From assembly GCA_046347635.1 (NCBI GenBank), contig JAXMFT010000008.1:1-64000 (forward strand): DNA of 64,000 nt. The letters are read 5' to 3'. The notes below the pieces were generated by a model. It ran no database searches and had not been told where the DNA came from. It was given only the letters and a program-made list of their open reading frames with translations. This DNA is from JAGVSZ01 sp019137045. GTDB taxonomy: Bacteria > Pseudomonadota > Gammaproteobacteria > Burkholderiales > SG8-39. The position numbers and the translations under genes are program-made. Positions 56,221 through 64,000 of this stretch are shown piece after piece (position 1 is the first letter of the stretch; each line of letters begins with the position of its first letter).

Positions 56221-57537
56221 TTACTTCAGCCCCGGCAGCCACAGCGCAAGCACCGGGATGAACAGCACGAGCAGCACGCGAACGATGTCCATGACGCAGA
56301 AGCCGAGCACGCCGCGGTAGATTTCCTTCATCGGCACGTCGCCGGCCATGGACTTGATCAGGAAGAGGTTCAGGCCGAAGGGCGGCGAGATCATCCCGAT
56401 CTCGACGCACATCAGCACCAGGATCCCGAACCACACGAGCTTCGCGTCGCTCGACAGCCCGAAATCGAGCGAGAGGAGCAGCGGGACGAACACCGGCAGC
56501 GTCAGCAGCACCATGGAGAGCGACTCCATGAAGCAGCCGAGGACCAGGTAGATGAGCAGGATGCAAAGGACGATCGTGTACGGATCGGCCCGGAGCTGCG
56601 CCACCCAGCGCGCGATCTCGGCGGGCAGCTGCGACGAGGCGAGCGCGGCCGAGAAGAGCTCCGCCGCGAGCATGATGAGGAAGAGCATCGCGGTCGTCTG
56701 CCCGGTCGCGCGCAGGCTCTCGAGCAGGCCGTCGAGCCGCATCCCGCCGCGCCAGGCGGCGAGCACCCCGGAGGCGAACGCGCCGACGGCCGCGCCCTCG
56801 GTGGGGGAGAACCAGCCGCGGTAGATCCCGGTGACGATGAGGGCGAAGAGCAGCAGGAAAGGCCAGACCTCCTTGGTCGTGGCGAGCCGCTCCCCCCACG
56901 AGGCACGCTCGGCGCGCGGCGCGGAGCCGGGCACCATGCGGCCGTAGACGTTCACGACGATCATGTACTGCAGCATCGCGATGAGGCCGGGGATCACCGC
57001 CGCGACGAACAGCGCGCCCACGGACTGCTCGGTGTAGATGGCGTAGATGACGAGGATGATCGAGGGCGGAATGAGGATGCCGAGCGTGCCGCCGGCGGCG
57101 AGGGTGCCGGTCGCAAGGGCAGGGGAGTAGCCGGCCTTGCGCATCTCGGGCAGGGCGACCTGGGACATCGTCGCCGCGGTGGCGAGCGAGGAACCGCACA
57201 CCGCCCCGAAGGCGGCGCAACCGCCGATCGTGGCGACCCCCAGCCCGGCGCGCCAGTGGCCGAACCAGGCGCGCGCCGAGCGGTAGAGCTGCGAGTTCAT
57301 GCCGCCGCGCGTGGCGAACTCGCCCATCAGCAGGAACAGCGGGAGCACCGACAGCGAATAGCTCGCGAACTTCGAGTACGTCATGGTCTTCATCGCGCTG
57401 AGCAGCGGCGTCCACCCGCTGATCGACGCGTAGCCCAGCCCGCCCGCGAGCAGCATCGCGCCGCTCACCGGCATGCGCAGGGCGATCAGCACGAGCGTGG
57501 CGAAGAACATCGCCAGCCCGATCTCGTACTTGTCCAT
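56221..57537 (-). CDS. dctM: TRAP transporter large permease
   Basis: A 438-residue DctM-type membrane protein with about 12-13 hydrophobic segments. TRAP-typical stretches are LRMPVSGAMLLAGGLGY, VLPLFLLMGEFATRGGMNSQLYRSARAWFGHWRAGLGVATIGGCAAFGAVCGSSLATAATMSQVALPEMRKAGYSPALATGTLAAGGTLGILIPPSI and the C-terminal ISPPFGLNLFLIKSMAGDVPMKEIYRGVLGF. It carries Na+-coupled uptake of an organic acid delivered by DctP. It is in the catabolic operon, 25 bp after dctQ. Confidence 0.94.
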   Translation of the reverse strand: MDKYEIGLAMFFATLVLIALRMPVSGAMLLAGGLGYASISGWTPLLSAMKTMTYSKFASYSLSVLPLFLLMGEFATRGGMNSQLYRSARAWFGHWRAGLGVATIGGCAAFGAVCGSSLATAATMSQVALPEMRKAGYSPALATGTLAAGGTLGILIPPSIILVIYAIYTEQSVGALFVAAVIPGLIAMLQYMIVVNVYGRMVPGSAPRAERASWGERLATTKEVWPFLLLFALIVTGIYRGWFSPTEGAAVGAFASGVLAAWRGGMRLDGLLESLRATGQTTAMLFLIMLAAELFSAALASSQLPAEIARWVAQLRADPYTIVLCILLIYLVLGCFMESLSMVLLTLPVFVPLLLSLDFGLSSDAKLVWFGILVLMCVEIGMISPPFGLNLFLIKSMAGDVPMKEIYRGVLGFCVMDIVRVLLVLFIPVLALWLPGLK

Positions 57538-57562
57538 GGTCGTGGTCCGCCCGGCGTGTCGT

Positions 57563-58117
57563 TCAGACCGCGCTCGTGAGCTGGGCTTCGAGGGGAGGGA
57601 GCTTGCCGCGCGCGCGCAGTGCGCTCTCGTAGGCGGTGAAGAGGATGACGGCGATCCACAGGACGCAGGCCGCGACGCCGATCACGTACACCGGCCAGTC
57701 CGGAAGCTGGAGGAACATGCCGCGCTGATCGCGTTCGTAGGCCGAGATGCCGCCGGCGGCGAGGCGCCAGGCGAGGAACGCCGCCACCACCGCGAAGGCG
57801 AGGTTCATCGCCGCGTCGAGCCAGTCGCGGGCCGCCTGCGGCAGCGGCCGCGCGAAGAAGTCGACCACGACGTTCCCGCCCTGCAGGTGGCAGTACGGCA
57901 GGTAGCAGAACACGGTGACCGCGATCAGGAGGTCCACGATCTCGGTGTCGCCGAGGATCGGCGCCTTCACCATCCCGCCGGACACCGAGGCGACGATCAC
58001 CATCATCGCGGCGAGCAGCGCGAGCCCGCCGGCGAAGCCCACCGCCCGGCACACGCGGTCGAGCCGGCGCCGGACCGCCGCCGCGAAGGCGGCGGACGGG
58101 TTCGCGAACTGGTTCAT
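57563..58117 (-). CDS. dctQ: TRAP transporter small permease
   Basis: A 184-residue DctQ-type protein with four membrane helices: AGGLALLAAMMVIVASVSGG, IVDLLIAVTVFCYLPYCHLQGGNVVVDFFA, AMNLAFAVVAAFLAWRLAAGG and WPVYVIGVAACVLWIAVILFTAY. The loop GNVVVDFFARPLPQAARDWLD is family-typical. It works as the structural partner of DctM. Its start is 1 bp after the dctP stop and its end 25 bp before dctM. Confidence 0.9.
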   Translation of the reverse strand: MNQFANPSAAFAAAVRRRLDRVCRAVGFAGGLALLAAMMVIVASVSGGMVKAPILGDTEIVDLLIAVTVFCYLPYCHLQGGNVVVDFFARPLPQAARDWLDAAMNLAFAVVAAFLAWRLAAGGISAYERDQRGMFLQLPDWPVYVIGVAACVLWIAVILFTAYESALRARGKLPPLEAQLTSAV

Positions 58118-58118
58118 C

Positions 58119-59138
58119 TCACTTGCGACCGTACTTGGCGGTGCGGGCGAGGAGGTCGTCGAACATCTGCTGGCCGGGCAGCCCGCGCTTGTTCATCTCC
58201 TGGATCCAGAGCGCGTACACCGGCTGGACGGCGGCGATCCAGCGCGCGCGCTCGGCGTCCGGGATCGAGTAGATCACGTTGCCGTGCGCGGCGATCGCCT
58301 TCTTCGCCGGGCCGGTCAGCTCGTCCACCTTGCGCGCGATGCCGACCGAGTACTCGATGCCGATGTTCGAGTCGAGCACCTTCTTCAGGTCCGCGGGCAG
58401 CTTGTCGTAGGAGGCCTGGCGCATCAGGGTCATGATCGCGTTCTGGTACACCGGAGTCTCCAGGTGGTACTTGGTGACCTCCTGGAACTTGTAGGGCGTC
58501 ATGATCGCCCAGTTGATCGTCATCGCGTCGATCTGGCCGCGCTCGAGCGCCTCGTAGATGCCGCCGAGCGGCACGCCGACCGGCGTCCCGCCGAGCGCCT
58601 TGACCGCCTCGCCGACGAACCGGCCGGGAACGCGCACCTTCATTCCCTTGAAGTCGGCGAGGGTCTTGACCTGCTTGGCGCGCATGTGCAGGACGGCCGC
58701 GTCGGTCGTGTGCATGTGCACGATCTTGATGTTCTTGAAGTCGCTGGTGAGCAGCCACTTGTTCACCCACTCGAGCATCGCGGCGGTCTGGCCGGCCGAG
58801 GTGCCGACGTTGGTGAAGGGCAGCTCGGTGCCCTCCAGCCCGGCAAAGCGTCCCGGGGTGAGACCGGGGATCGTGATGACGATGTCCACCACGCCGTCTT
58901 CCATCTGCTGGATCAGGTCGCCGGGCTTGCCGCCGAGCTGCATGCTCGGATAGAACTCGAGCTTCAGCCGCCCGCCGGAATCCTTGTCGAGCTTCTCGAT
59001 CAGCGGCAGCATGTGGTGCACCGCCTCCGGGGCGAGCGCGCTCGAGAACGAATGCACCTTGAGCGTCACCGTCTGCTGGGCGGCGGCGGCGCCGGAAAAC
59101 GCCGCGGCTGCCGCGGCGATCAGAACGAGTCGTTTCAT
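58119..59138 (-). CDS. dctP: TRAP transporter substrate-binding protein
   Basis: A 339-residue periplasmic protein. A signal peptide (MKRLVLIAAAAAAFSGAAAA) precedes the DctP fold: VTLKVHSFSSALAPEAVHHMLPLIEKLDKDSGGRLKLEFYPSMQLGG, then RFAGLEGTELPF, DFKGMKVRVPGRFVGEAVKALGGTPVGVPLGGIYEALERGQIDAMTINWAIM. The Arg in KVRVPG is the position that usually binds a substrate carboxylate. GGAGGAG lies 6 nt before the ATG at 59138. It is the first transporter gene, 102 bp downstream of hutU. The ligand probably feeds the surrounding lyase pathway. Confidence 0.93.
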   Translation of the reverse strand: MKRLVLIAAAAAAFSGAAAAQQTVTLKVHSFSSALAPEAVHHMLPLIEKLDKDSGGRLKLEFYPSMQLGGKPGDLIQQMEDGVVDIVITIPGLTPGRFAGLEGTELPFTNVGTSAGQTAAMLEWVNKWLLTSDFKNIKIVHMHTTDAAVLHMRAKQVKTLADFKGMKVRVPGRFVGEAVKALGGTPVGVPLGGIYEALERGQIDAMTINWAIMTPYKFQEVTKYHLETPVYQNAIMTLMRQASYDKLPADLKKVLDSNIGIEYSVGIARKVDELTGPAKKAIAAHGNVIYSIPDAERARWIAAVQPVYALWIQEMNKRGLPGQQMFDDLLARTAKYGRK

Positions 59139-59240
59139 GGTCTGCTCCTCCGTCGTTGATTGAAGTGCGTTCAGCATGGCTCGTTGAGGGGATCGGCGCC
59201 GGGGATCCGCGGCGGTCCGGGATCGCGGCGGCGAGCGCGT

Positions 59241-60890
59241 TTACGGCGGTCCGGGGCCGAAGTGACGCAGCGCCTTTGCCGCGGCCTCGTCGAGGGCGTC
59301 CTCGTAGCCGGCGTCGGCGTAGCGCATGACGCCGAGCGCGGTGTCGTTGTCGAGCGCGAGCGCGATGCGCTCGTCGGCCTGCGCGCTGCCGTCGGCGATG
59401 AGCGTCGCGCCGGCGCTGGTCATGAACCCGCTGTAGCCGCCGCCGCCGGAGTGGATCGCCACCAGGTCCGCCTGCGAGGCGCAGTTCAGCATCGCGTTGA
59501 GCAGCGGCCAGTCGGCGATCGCGTCGGAGCCGTCGCGCATCCGCTCGGTCATGATGTTCGGGTGCGCCATCGCGCCGGCGTCGAGATGGTCGCGCGTGAA
59601 GGCCACGGGCGCGGCGAGCTTGCCCTCCCGCACCATCCGGTTCACGGCGAGCCCGAGCGCGGTCCGCTCGCCGTGGCCGAGCCAGGCGATGCGGGCGGGC
59701 AGCCCCTCGACGGGGACGTGACGGCGCGCGAGCTCGATCCAGTTGACGACGATCCGGTTCGCCGGGAAGAGCTCCACGACGAGGTCGTCGATGCGGCGGA
59801 TGTCGGCCGGGTCGTTCGACAGCGCGATCCAGCGGAAGGGACCGATGCCGCGACAGAAAAGCGGACGGAGGAAGGCCTCGGTGAAGATCGGGATGTCGAA
59901 CGCATTGGCGACGCCGCCCGCCTTGGCCTGGGTGCGGATGAGGTTGCCGTTGTCGAACACGATCGCGCCCGCGCGCTGGAAGGCGAGCATCGCCTCGACG
60001 TGGCGCACGATCGACGCGGTCGCCGCGGCCATCAGCCGCTGCGGGTCGGCGGTGCGCAGCTCGCGCACCGCGTCGAGCGTGAACCCGGAGGGCACGTAGC
60101 CGTAGAGCAGGTCGTGCGCCGAGGTCTGGTCGGTCACCACGTCGGGCACCACCCCGCGCGCCACCAGCGCCGGATAGACGTCCGCGGCATTCCCGCACAG
60201 CCCGACCGCGCGCGCGGCGCCCGCCGCCTGCGCCTGCCGGATCGCGTCGAGCGCCTGGTCGAGGTCGGCGGCCGCGACGTCGAGCTGGCCGGTCTGCAGG
60301 CGCTTGCGGATCCGGGCCTCGTCGATCTCGACGCACAGGATCGCCGCGCCGGCCAGCCGGCCGGCGAGCGGCTGCGCGCCGCCCATCCCGCCGAGGCCGG
60401 CGGTGAGCACGAACCGGCGGGCGAGCGAGCCGCGGAAGTGGCGCTCGGCGATGCGCGAGAAAATCTCGTAGGTGCCTTGCAGCACGCCCTGCGAGCCGAT
60501 GTACTGCCAGTCGCCGGCGGTGAGGCCGCCCCAGCAGATCAGCCCGCGCTGCTCCCATTCGTAGAAGTTCTCCGCCGTCGCCCAGCGCCCGACCATGTTG
60601 CAGTTGGCCATGACCACGATCGGCGCCCGTCGATGGGTGCGCAGGAGGCCGATCGGCTTGCCCGACTGGACGACCAGCGTGTCCTCCTCGTCCATCGTGC
60701 GCAGGGTCGCGACGATGCGATCGTGCGCCGGCCAGTCGCGCGCGGCCTTGCCGAGCGCGGCGTACACGACCAGGTTGTCCGGGTCCTCGCCCACCGCCAG
60801 GACGTTCTCGAGCAGGCGCAGCAGTCCCTCCTGCCGCCAGCCCTTGCAGCGCAGCCCGGTTCCGCCGGTCACTGCGAAGCGACGCCTCAC
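59241..60890 (-). CDS. hutU: Urocanate hydratase (or thiourocanate hydratase)
   Basis: A 549-residue NAD+-dependent urocanase. It has TGLRCKGWRQEGLLRLLENVL, VVQSGKPIGLLRTH, TAGDWQYIGSQGVLQGTYE, the nucleotide-binding TAGLGGMGGAQPLAG (163-177), DQTSAHDLLYGYVP and SNDPADIRRIDDLV. It adds water to urocanate to give imidazolone propionate. The N-terminus is slightly shorter than in P. putida HutU. GTG at 60890 overlaps the DUF917 stop, which fixes the start. Because a DUF917 gene precedes it and no hutI lies nearby, a thio-analogue of urocanate is a possible substrate (inference). Confidence 0.92.
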   Translation of the reverse strand: MRRRFAVTGGTGLRCKGWRQEGLLRLLENVLAVGEDPDNLVVYAALGKAARDWPAHDRIVATLRTMDEEDTLVVQSGKPIGLLRTHRRAPIVVMANCNMVGRWATAENFYEWEQRGLICWGGLTAGDWQYIGSQGVLQGTYEIFSRIAERHFRGSLARRFVLTAGLGGMGGAQPLAGRLAGAAILCVEIDEARIRKRLQTGQLDVAAADLDQALDAIRQAQAAGAARAVGLCGNAADVYPALVARGVVPDVVTDQTSAHDLLYGYVPSGFTLDAVRELRTADPQRLMAAATASIVRHVEAMLAFQRAGAIVFDNGNLIRTQAKAGGVANAFDIPIFTEAFLRPLFCRGIGPFRWIALSNDPADIRRIDDLVVELFPANRIVVNWIELARRHVPVEGLPARIAWLGHGERTALGLAVNRMVREGKLAAPVAFTRDHLDAGAMAHPNIMTERMRDGSDAIADWPLLNAMLNCASQADLVAIHSGGGGYSGFMTSAGATLIADGSAQADERIALALDNDTALGVMRYADAGYEDALDEAAAKALRHFGPGPP

Positions 60891-61993
60891 GCCGCCTCCG
60901 CCGAGCGGCCGAGCGCGTACCCGGCGATGTCGATGCCCAGGGTGCGCTCGACCACCGGATACACGCTCGGGTCGGTGACGCTGGCCGACAGCGGGATCAC
61001 GCTCTTCGCAACGCGCAGGACGTGCAGCCGCATGCCGGGGCGAATCTCGCCCACGCTCACCGGCGCACCGTTCTCGTCGAGGGTCGTGATCACGTCCGGA
61101 TAGGTCGCGAGCCGTCCGCCGTCGCCGTCCTCGACCGCCATGTATTCGTTCATCACGTGCAGCACGCGCTTCCCGCGCCCCGCTCCCAGCGTGACGGTGC
61201 CCACGTCGAACGCGTCGTTCGTGTAGACCACGGACTTCTCGCTCACCTGGCCCGACCCGATGATCGCGCCGCGGGTGCTGCCGCAGATCGCGTCGATCAC
61301 CGCGCTCCCGCCCGCGCCCTCGGCGGCGAGGATCGCCTCGCCGAGCGCCAGCGCGATCGAGATCCCGCCGAGCGCCGCGTGCGTGCGGGCGTACCCGGCG
61401 CGCACCGGATTGCGGCACGACGCGATGAACCCGCCGGCCATGTCGGCGGCGCGGCGCAGCACGGGCGAGGCCTTGGCTGTCGGGCCTCGTACCACCAGCT
61501 CGAGGTAGGCGTTCGCCGCGCGGTTGCCGCCGACCGCGGTCTGGATCGTCGGCGCCGGGCTGTTCGCGAGCCCGAGCGAGCCCATGTCTCCGGTCGGATG
61601 CGCGCGCAGGTCGCCCACGGCGTCGATCACCTTCGTGCCGAGGATCGCGCCCGGCAGCCAGGCGTTCAGGGTGCTCGACTTGCCGTTCTGGCCGATGATG
61701 AGCCCGTACACCGGCGCGCCGAGCGCCTCCTGCAGCAGCTCGACGGCCTTCACGTAGTCGACGCCCAGCATCTGCCAGGCGGTCGTGTTGCCCGGGGCGC
61801 CGATCGCCGCCGCAGTGGCGATCCAGGCGTCGTCGGGCACCTCATCCAGCCCGACCAGCTCGGGCTGACCGGCGTTCACCGCCGCCATGCCGAGCATGCG
61901 TCCGTGATCGGACCAGCCGCCGCCCCCGGCGGCGAACACCGCCCCGCCCCTGAGGGCCGCCTCCACGTCGCGCGGGCCAAGAATCCGTCCCAT
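60887..61993 (-). CDS. DUF917 family protein (S-methyl-thiohydantoin desulfurase-type domain)
   Basis: A 368-residue protein of the DUF917 family: ILGPRDVEAALRGGAVFAAGGGGWSDHGRMLG at the N-terminus, GLIIGQNGKSSTLNAWLPGAILGTKVIDAVGDLRAHPTGDMGSLGLA in the middle, and a beta-rich C-terminal half (YTNDAFDVGTVTLGAGRGKRVLHVMNEYMAVED). As I recall, the family is now named after S-methyl-thiohydantoin desulfurase. The ring it acts on is what urocanase-type hydration of a thioimidazole would yield. The start at 61993 is MGRILGPRDVEAAL. It follows the UbiD gene after 20 bp and overlaps hutU by 4 bp. Confidence 0.85.
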   Translation of the reverse strand: MGRILGPRDVEAALRGGAVFAAGGGGWSDHGRMLGMAAVNAGQPELVGLDEVPDDAWIATAAAIGAPGNTTAWQMLGVDYVKAVELLQEALGAPVYGLIIGQNGKSSTLNAWLPGAILGTKVIDAVGDLRAHPTGDMGSLGLANSPAPTIQTAVGGNRAANAYLELVVRGPTAKASPVLRRAADMAGGFIASCRNPVRAGYARTHAALGGISIALALGEAILAAEGAGGSAVIDAICGSTRGAIIGSGQVSEKSVVYTNDAFDVGTVTLGAGRGKRVLHVMNEYMAVEDGDGGRLATYPDVITTLDENGAPVSVGEIRPGMRLHVLRVAKSVIPLSASVTDPSVYPVVERTLGIDIAGYALGRSAEAA

Positions 61994-62013
61994 ACCGTTC
62001 GCTCCCTCTGCCG

Positions 62014-63411
62014 CTATGCCTGTCGCGCCCCGCGCGCGATCGCCGCGACGATCGGCGCCACCCGCGCGCGCGCCGCCTGCGGCGGCTCCGCGCGCGTCCA
62101 GTCGGCGCGATCCTGCGCGCGGCGCGTCGCGTCGAGCCCGAGCTTGGCGATCGCGCCGCCCGTCTTGAGCGGCTCGGACCGGTCGGTGCGCAGCCCTTCG
62201 ACGACGACGATGTCGCGCTCCGCGCGCATCCGCGTCGCGACCGCCCAGCGCACCGCGGTCTCGTCCCACGGGTCGACGTCGTCGTCCACCACGGTCACCT
62301 GCTTGATCAGGTTGACCATCGGCAGCGCGGCCTCGATGACCTGCCGCGCATCGTGCGCGCCGTGCTCCGGGGCGAGCGTCACGACCGCGGCGAGACGGCC
62401 GCACCCGCCCATCGGCACGGCCACCCGCCGCACGGCGGGCACCAAGCGGCGCAGCCGCTCGCGCAGCCCGGCCGCGATCGCGACGCCCCCGATCAGCACG
62501 TGCTCCGCGTGGAAGCCGGGCTCGATCACCTGGAAGACCGCATCGCGCCTGCGGGTGATCGCCGTCACCGTCGCGACGTAGCCCGCGCCGTAGCGCTCGT
62601 ACATGCCGTGGTACTCGCTCACGGGCCCCTCTTCGACGCGCGTCGCCGTGTCGATCTCGGCCTCGAGGACGATTTCGCAGTGCGCGGGCACCGCGAGATC
62701 GCTCGTGCGGCAGCGCGCGACCTCGACCGGACGGCCGAGCAGCGCCCCGGCGACCTCCAGCTCGTCATCCCCGAGATCGAGGTAGAGCGCGGCCGCGACG
62801 AGCACGCTCGGATGGTTGCCCAGCGTCACCGCGATCGGCAGGCGCTGGCCGCGCTCACCCGCAGCGCGGGCGAGCACCGCGAGGTGGTGGTTGGGCGCGA
62901 TGCCGATCAGCGCACGCGCCCCGCCGAGCGGCTTCAGTCGCGCGAACGAGACGTTTCCGCGCCCCGTCGCGGCGTCCCGGGCCACGATGCAGCCGGCGGT
63001 GATGTAGGGGCCGGTCTCGTGCTCGAAGAACCGCGGGATCGGCAGCGCATCGAGGTCGGGCTTCATCTCCACGTCCTGCACCGGCGCGCGCGCGGCGGGC
63101 GTGGGCGCCAGCGGGCGGGCGATCGCGCCGGCGATTCTCTCCCCGAGCGCCGCGCGGGAGGTCTCCAGTCCGAGGGCGATGCGGTCGATCGAGTTGACCA
63201 CGTTCCCGGCGAGCGGAATTCCCGCCGCATCGGCGGCGGCGAACAGCAGCGCGGGTCCGTCGTCGAGCGCGGCGAGGCAGGCGGAGACGTCGAACCCGGC
63301 CGGGTCGAACGGCGTCGCGATGCGCGCGAGCTCGCCGCGCCGGTCGAGCGCGTGCAGGAAGGCGCGGAACGAGTCGCGCTCGCCGGGATCGAGGGGCGGC
63401 AACGCGCTCAC
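62014..63411 (-). CDS. UbiD-family decarboxylase
   Basis: A 465-residue member of the UbiD/Fdc family, which uses prenylated FMN to (de)carboxylate unsaturated or aromatic acids. It has VVNSIDRIALGLETSRAALGERI, DLDALPIPRFFEHETGPYITAGCIVARDAATGRGNVSFARLK, GNHPSVLVAAALYL, EEGPVSEYHGMYERYG and VVDDDVDPWDETAVRWAVATRM near the C-terminus, all UbiD hallmarks. The GTG start overlaps the M20 gene stop. No ubiX-type prenyltransferase is in the window. Its presence beside HAL and urocanase is unusual. An acrylate side chain such as urocanate's is chemically a UbiD-type substrate (inference). Confidence 0.9.
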   Translation of the reverse strand: MSALPPLDPGERDSFRAFLHALDRRGELARIATPFDPAGFDVSACLAALDDGPALLFAAADAAGIPLAGNVVNSIDRIALGLETSRAALGERIAGAIARPLAPTPAARAPVQDVEMKPDLDALPIPRFFEHETGPYITAGCIVARDAATGRGNVSFARLKPLGGARALIGIAPNHHLAVLARAAGERGQRLPIAVTLGNHPSVLVAAALYLDLGDDELEVAGALLGRPVEVARCRTSDLAVPAHCEIVLEAEIDTATRVEEGPVSEYHGMYERYGAGYVATVTAITRRRDAVFQVIEPGFHAEHVLIGGVAIAAGLRERLRRLVPAVRRVAVPMGGCGRLAAVVTLAPEHGAHDARQVIEAALPMVNLIKQVTVVDDDVDPWDETAVRWAVATRMRAERDIVVVEGLRTDRSEPLKTGGAIAKLGLDATRRAQDRADWTRAEPPQAARARVAPIVAAIARGARQA

Positions 63412-64000
63412 GCGGCCGTCCCCCCCGCGTCGATCCGGCGGACCGCGTCGAGCAGCACCTCCGCGCCGGCGGCGAGCGCGGCCGGCTCGGCCCACTCCTC
63501 CGGGCAGTGGCTGCGCCCCCCGCGGCAGGGCACGAAGAGCATCGCCATCGGGGCGACGCGGGCGAGGAACGCGGCGTCGTGGCCCGCCCCGGACGCCATC
63601 GCGATGGCGGAGTGGCCGCGCCGCTTCACGCTGGCGTCGAGCACGGCGCGCAGCCCGGCGTCGCATGCCGCCGGCTCGCTGTCCGAGACCACCGCGAAGC
63701 GCGCCACGGTGACGCGCTCGCGCGCCGCGATCCGCTCGACCTCGGTCTTCAGCTCGCGCACGAAAGGGTCCATCAGCGCCCGGCGCTCGCTGCGCGCGTC
63801 GACCACGATGCGCATCGTGCGAGGCACGACGTTGGCGGCGCCCGGAAGCACCTCCGCCACGCCCACCGTGGCCACGAAGTGCCCCTCGCCGAGGACGGCG
63901 AGGGCGCGGGCCCGCTCGCGGACCCACACGATCGCCTCGGCCCCCGCGGCAGCCGCATCCCGGCGCAGCGCCATCGTGGTGGTGCCCGCGTGCGCCGCCT
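63408..64000 (-). CDS. M20 family amidohydrolase (N-carbamoyl-amino-acid hydrolase/allantoate amidohydrolase type), 5' end outside window
   Basis: The C-terminal 197 residues of an M20 metallo-amidohydrolase. The frame is open to the right edge, and the codons before the Met at 63974 read AAHAGTTT, the AHAGTTPM motif of AllC/HyuC enzymes, so the gene continues beyond 64000. Also visible are the dimerisation domain strand (MRIVVDARSERRALMDPFV) and the catalytic end SGAGHDAAFLARVAPMAMLFVPCRGGRSHCPEEW. These enzymes release ammonia and CO2 from N-carbamoyl or ureido acids. As the most upstream gene seen, it may finish a hydantoin-type route to an amino acid (inference). Confidence 0.9.
   Translation of the reverse strand, partial: AAHAGTTTMALRRDAAAAGAEAIVWVRERARALAVLGEGHFVATVGVAEVLPGAANVVPRTMRIVVDARSERRALMDPFVRELKTEVERIAARERVTVARFAVVSDSEPAACDAGLRAVLDASVKRRGHSAIAMASGAGHDAAFLARVAPMAMLFVPCRGGRSHCPEEWAEPAALAAGAEVLLDAVRRIDAGGTAA

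Noticed and set aside
1..64000. CRISPR arrays, rRNA operons, insertion-sequence transposases
   Set aside because: No regularly spaced repeats, no rRNA-like sequence and no DDE or HUH transposase motifs were found in any frame.

Overview
The window is one high-GC (roughly 70 percent by eye) bacterial chromosome segment. Dense operons with ATGA/GTGA overlaps, a Bug-type solute-binding protein, two branched-chain-amino-acid-type ABC operons, a TRAP system and a yhiI-rbbA-yhhJ-like locus suggest a betaproteobacterium, probably Burkholderiales or a relative. No rRNA, complete tRNA or CRISPR array was seen.

Layout. 0-2.5 kb is the edge of a mobile element: a 5'-truncated tyrosine integrase, two small DNA-binding proteins and about 0.9 kb of degraded sequence. 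2.5-14.5 kb is a stress and cation-homeostasis block on the minus strand: a tandem universal stress protein, a scar of a second one, a group-2-type Mrp antiporter operon (mrpA-B fused, C, D, E, F, G), a P-type cation ATPase, and a pair of DUF1538 membrane proteins with a PII-like protein. 14.8-19.9 kb carries an HlyD/RbbA/YhhJ-like ABC export operon. 20-25.4 kb is a patchwork: a decayed HigB/HigA-like module, two short copies of a tRNA 3' end about 3.35 kb apart, DUF1993, cupin, GNAT and LysR genes, a ferritin-like gene and the stump of a hydantoinase A gene.

25.4-32.2 kb holds an alpha/beta hydrolase, an IclR regulator and a four-gene respiratory molybdoenzyme operon (Fe-S subunit, NrfD-like anchor, MoaD-like protein ending in Gly-Gly, catalytic subunit). 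The catalytic gene has a likely one-base frameshift at its 3' end, followed by a stray 57-bp copy of the lysR 3' end. 32.4-42.0 kb contains two convergent liv-type ABC operons (livKHMGF, and livK-H-fused MG-F). Both have a strong hairpin between livK and livH. 42.2-47.1 kb encodes an XRE/short-chain-acyl-type regulator broken by two apparent one-base deletions, a CheY-like regulator, a small membrane protein and a sodium:solute-symporter/histidine-kinase fusion. 47.2-51 kb has a GST, an orphan Bug protein, a cold-shock gene, infA and small genes.

51.9-64 kb is a minus-strand catabolic operon of at least ten genes: M20 carbamoylase-type amidohydrolase (cut by the window end), UbiD-family decarboxylase, DUF917 protein, urocanate hydratase, TRAP transporter (dctPQM), histidine ammonia-lyase, FAD-linked 2-hydroxyacid dehydrogenase and aromatic aminotransferase, with a LysR gene convergent at its end. 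It has the first two histidine-utilisation enzymes but none of hutI, hutF or hutG inside the window. A thiohydantoin/hydantoin-type enzyme set stands in their place. I read it as a variant route for an imidazole (histidine, ergothioneine or imidazolelactate-like) substrate. It is the best candidate here for an undescribed system.
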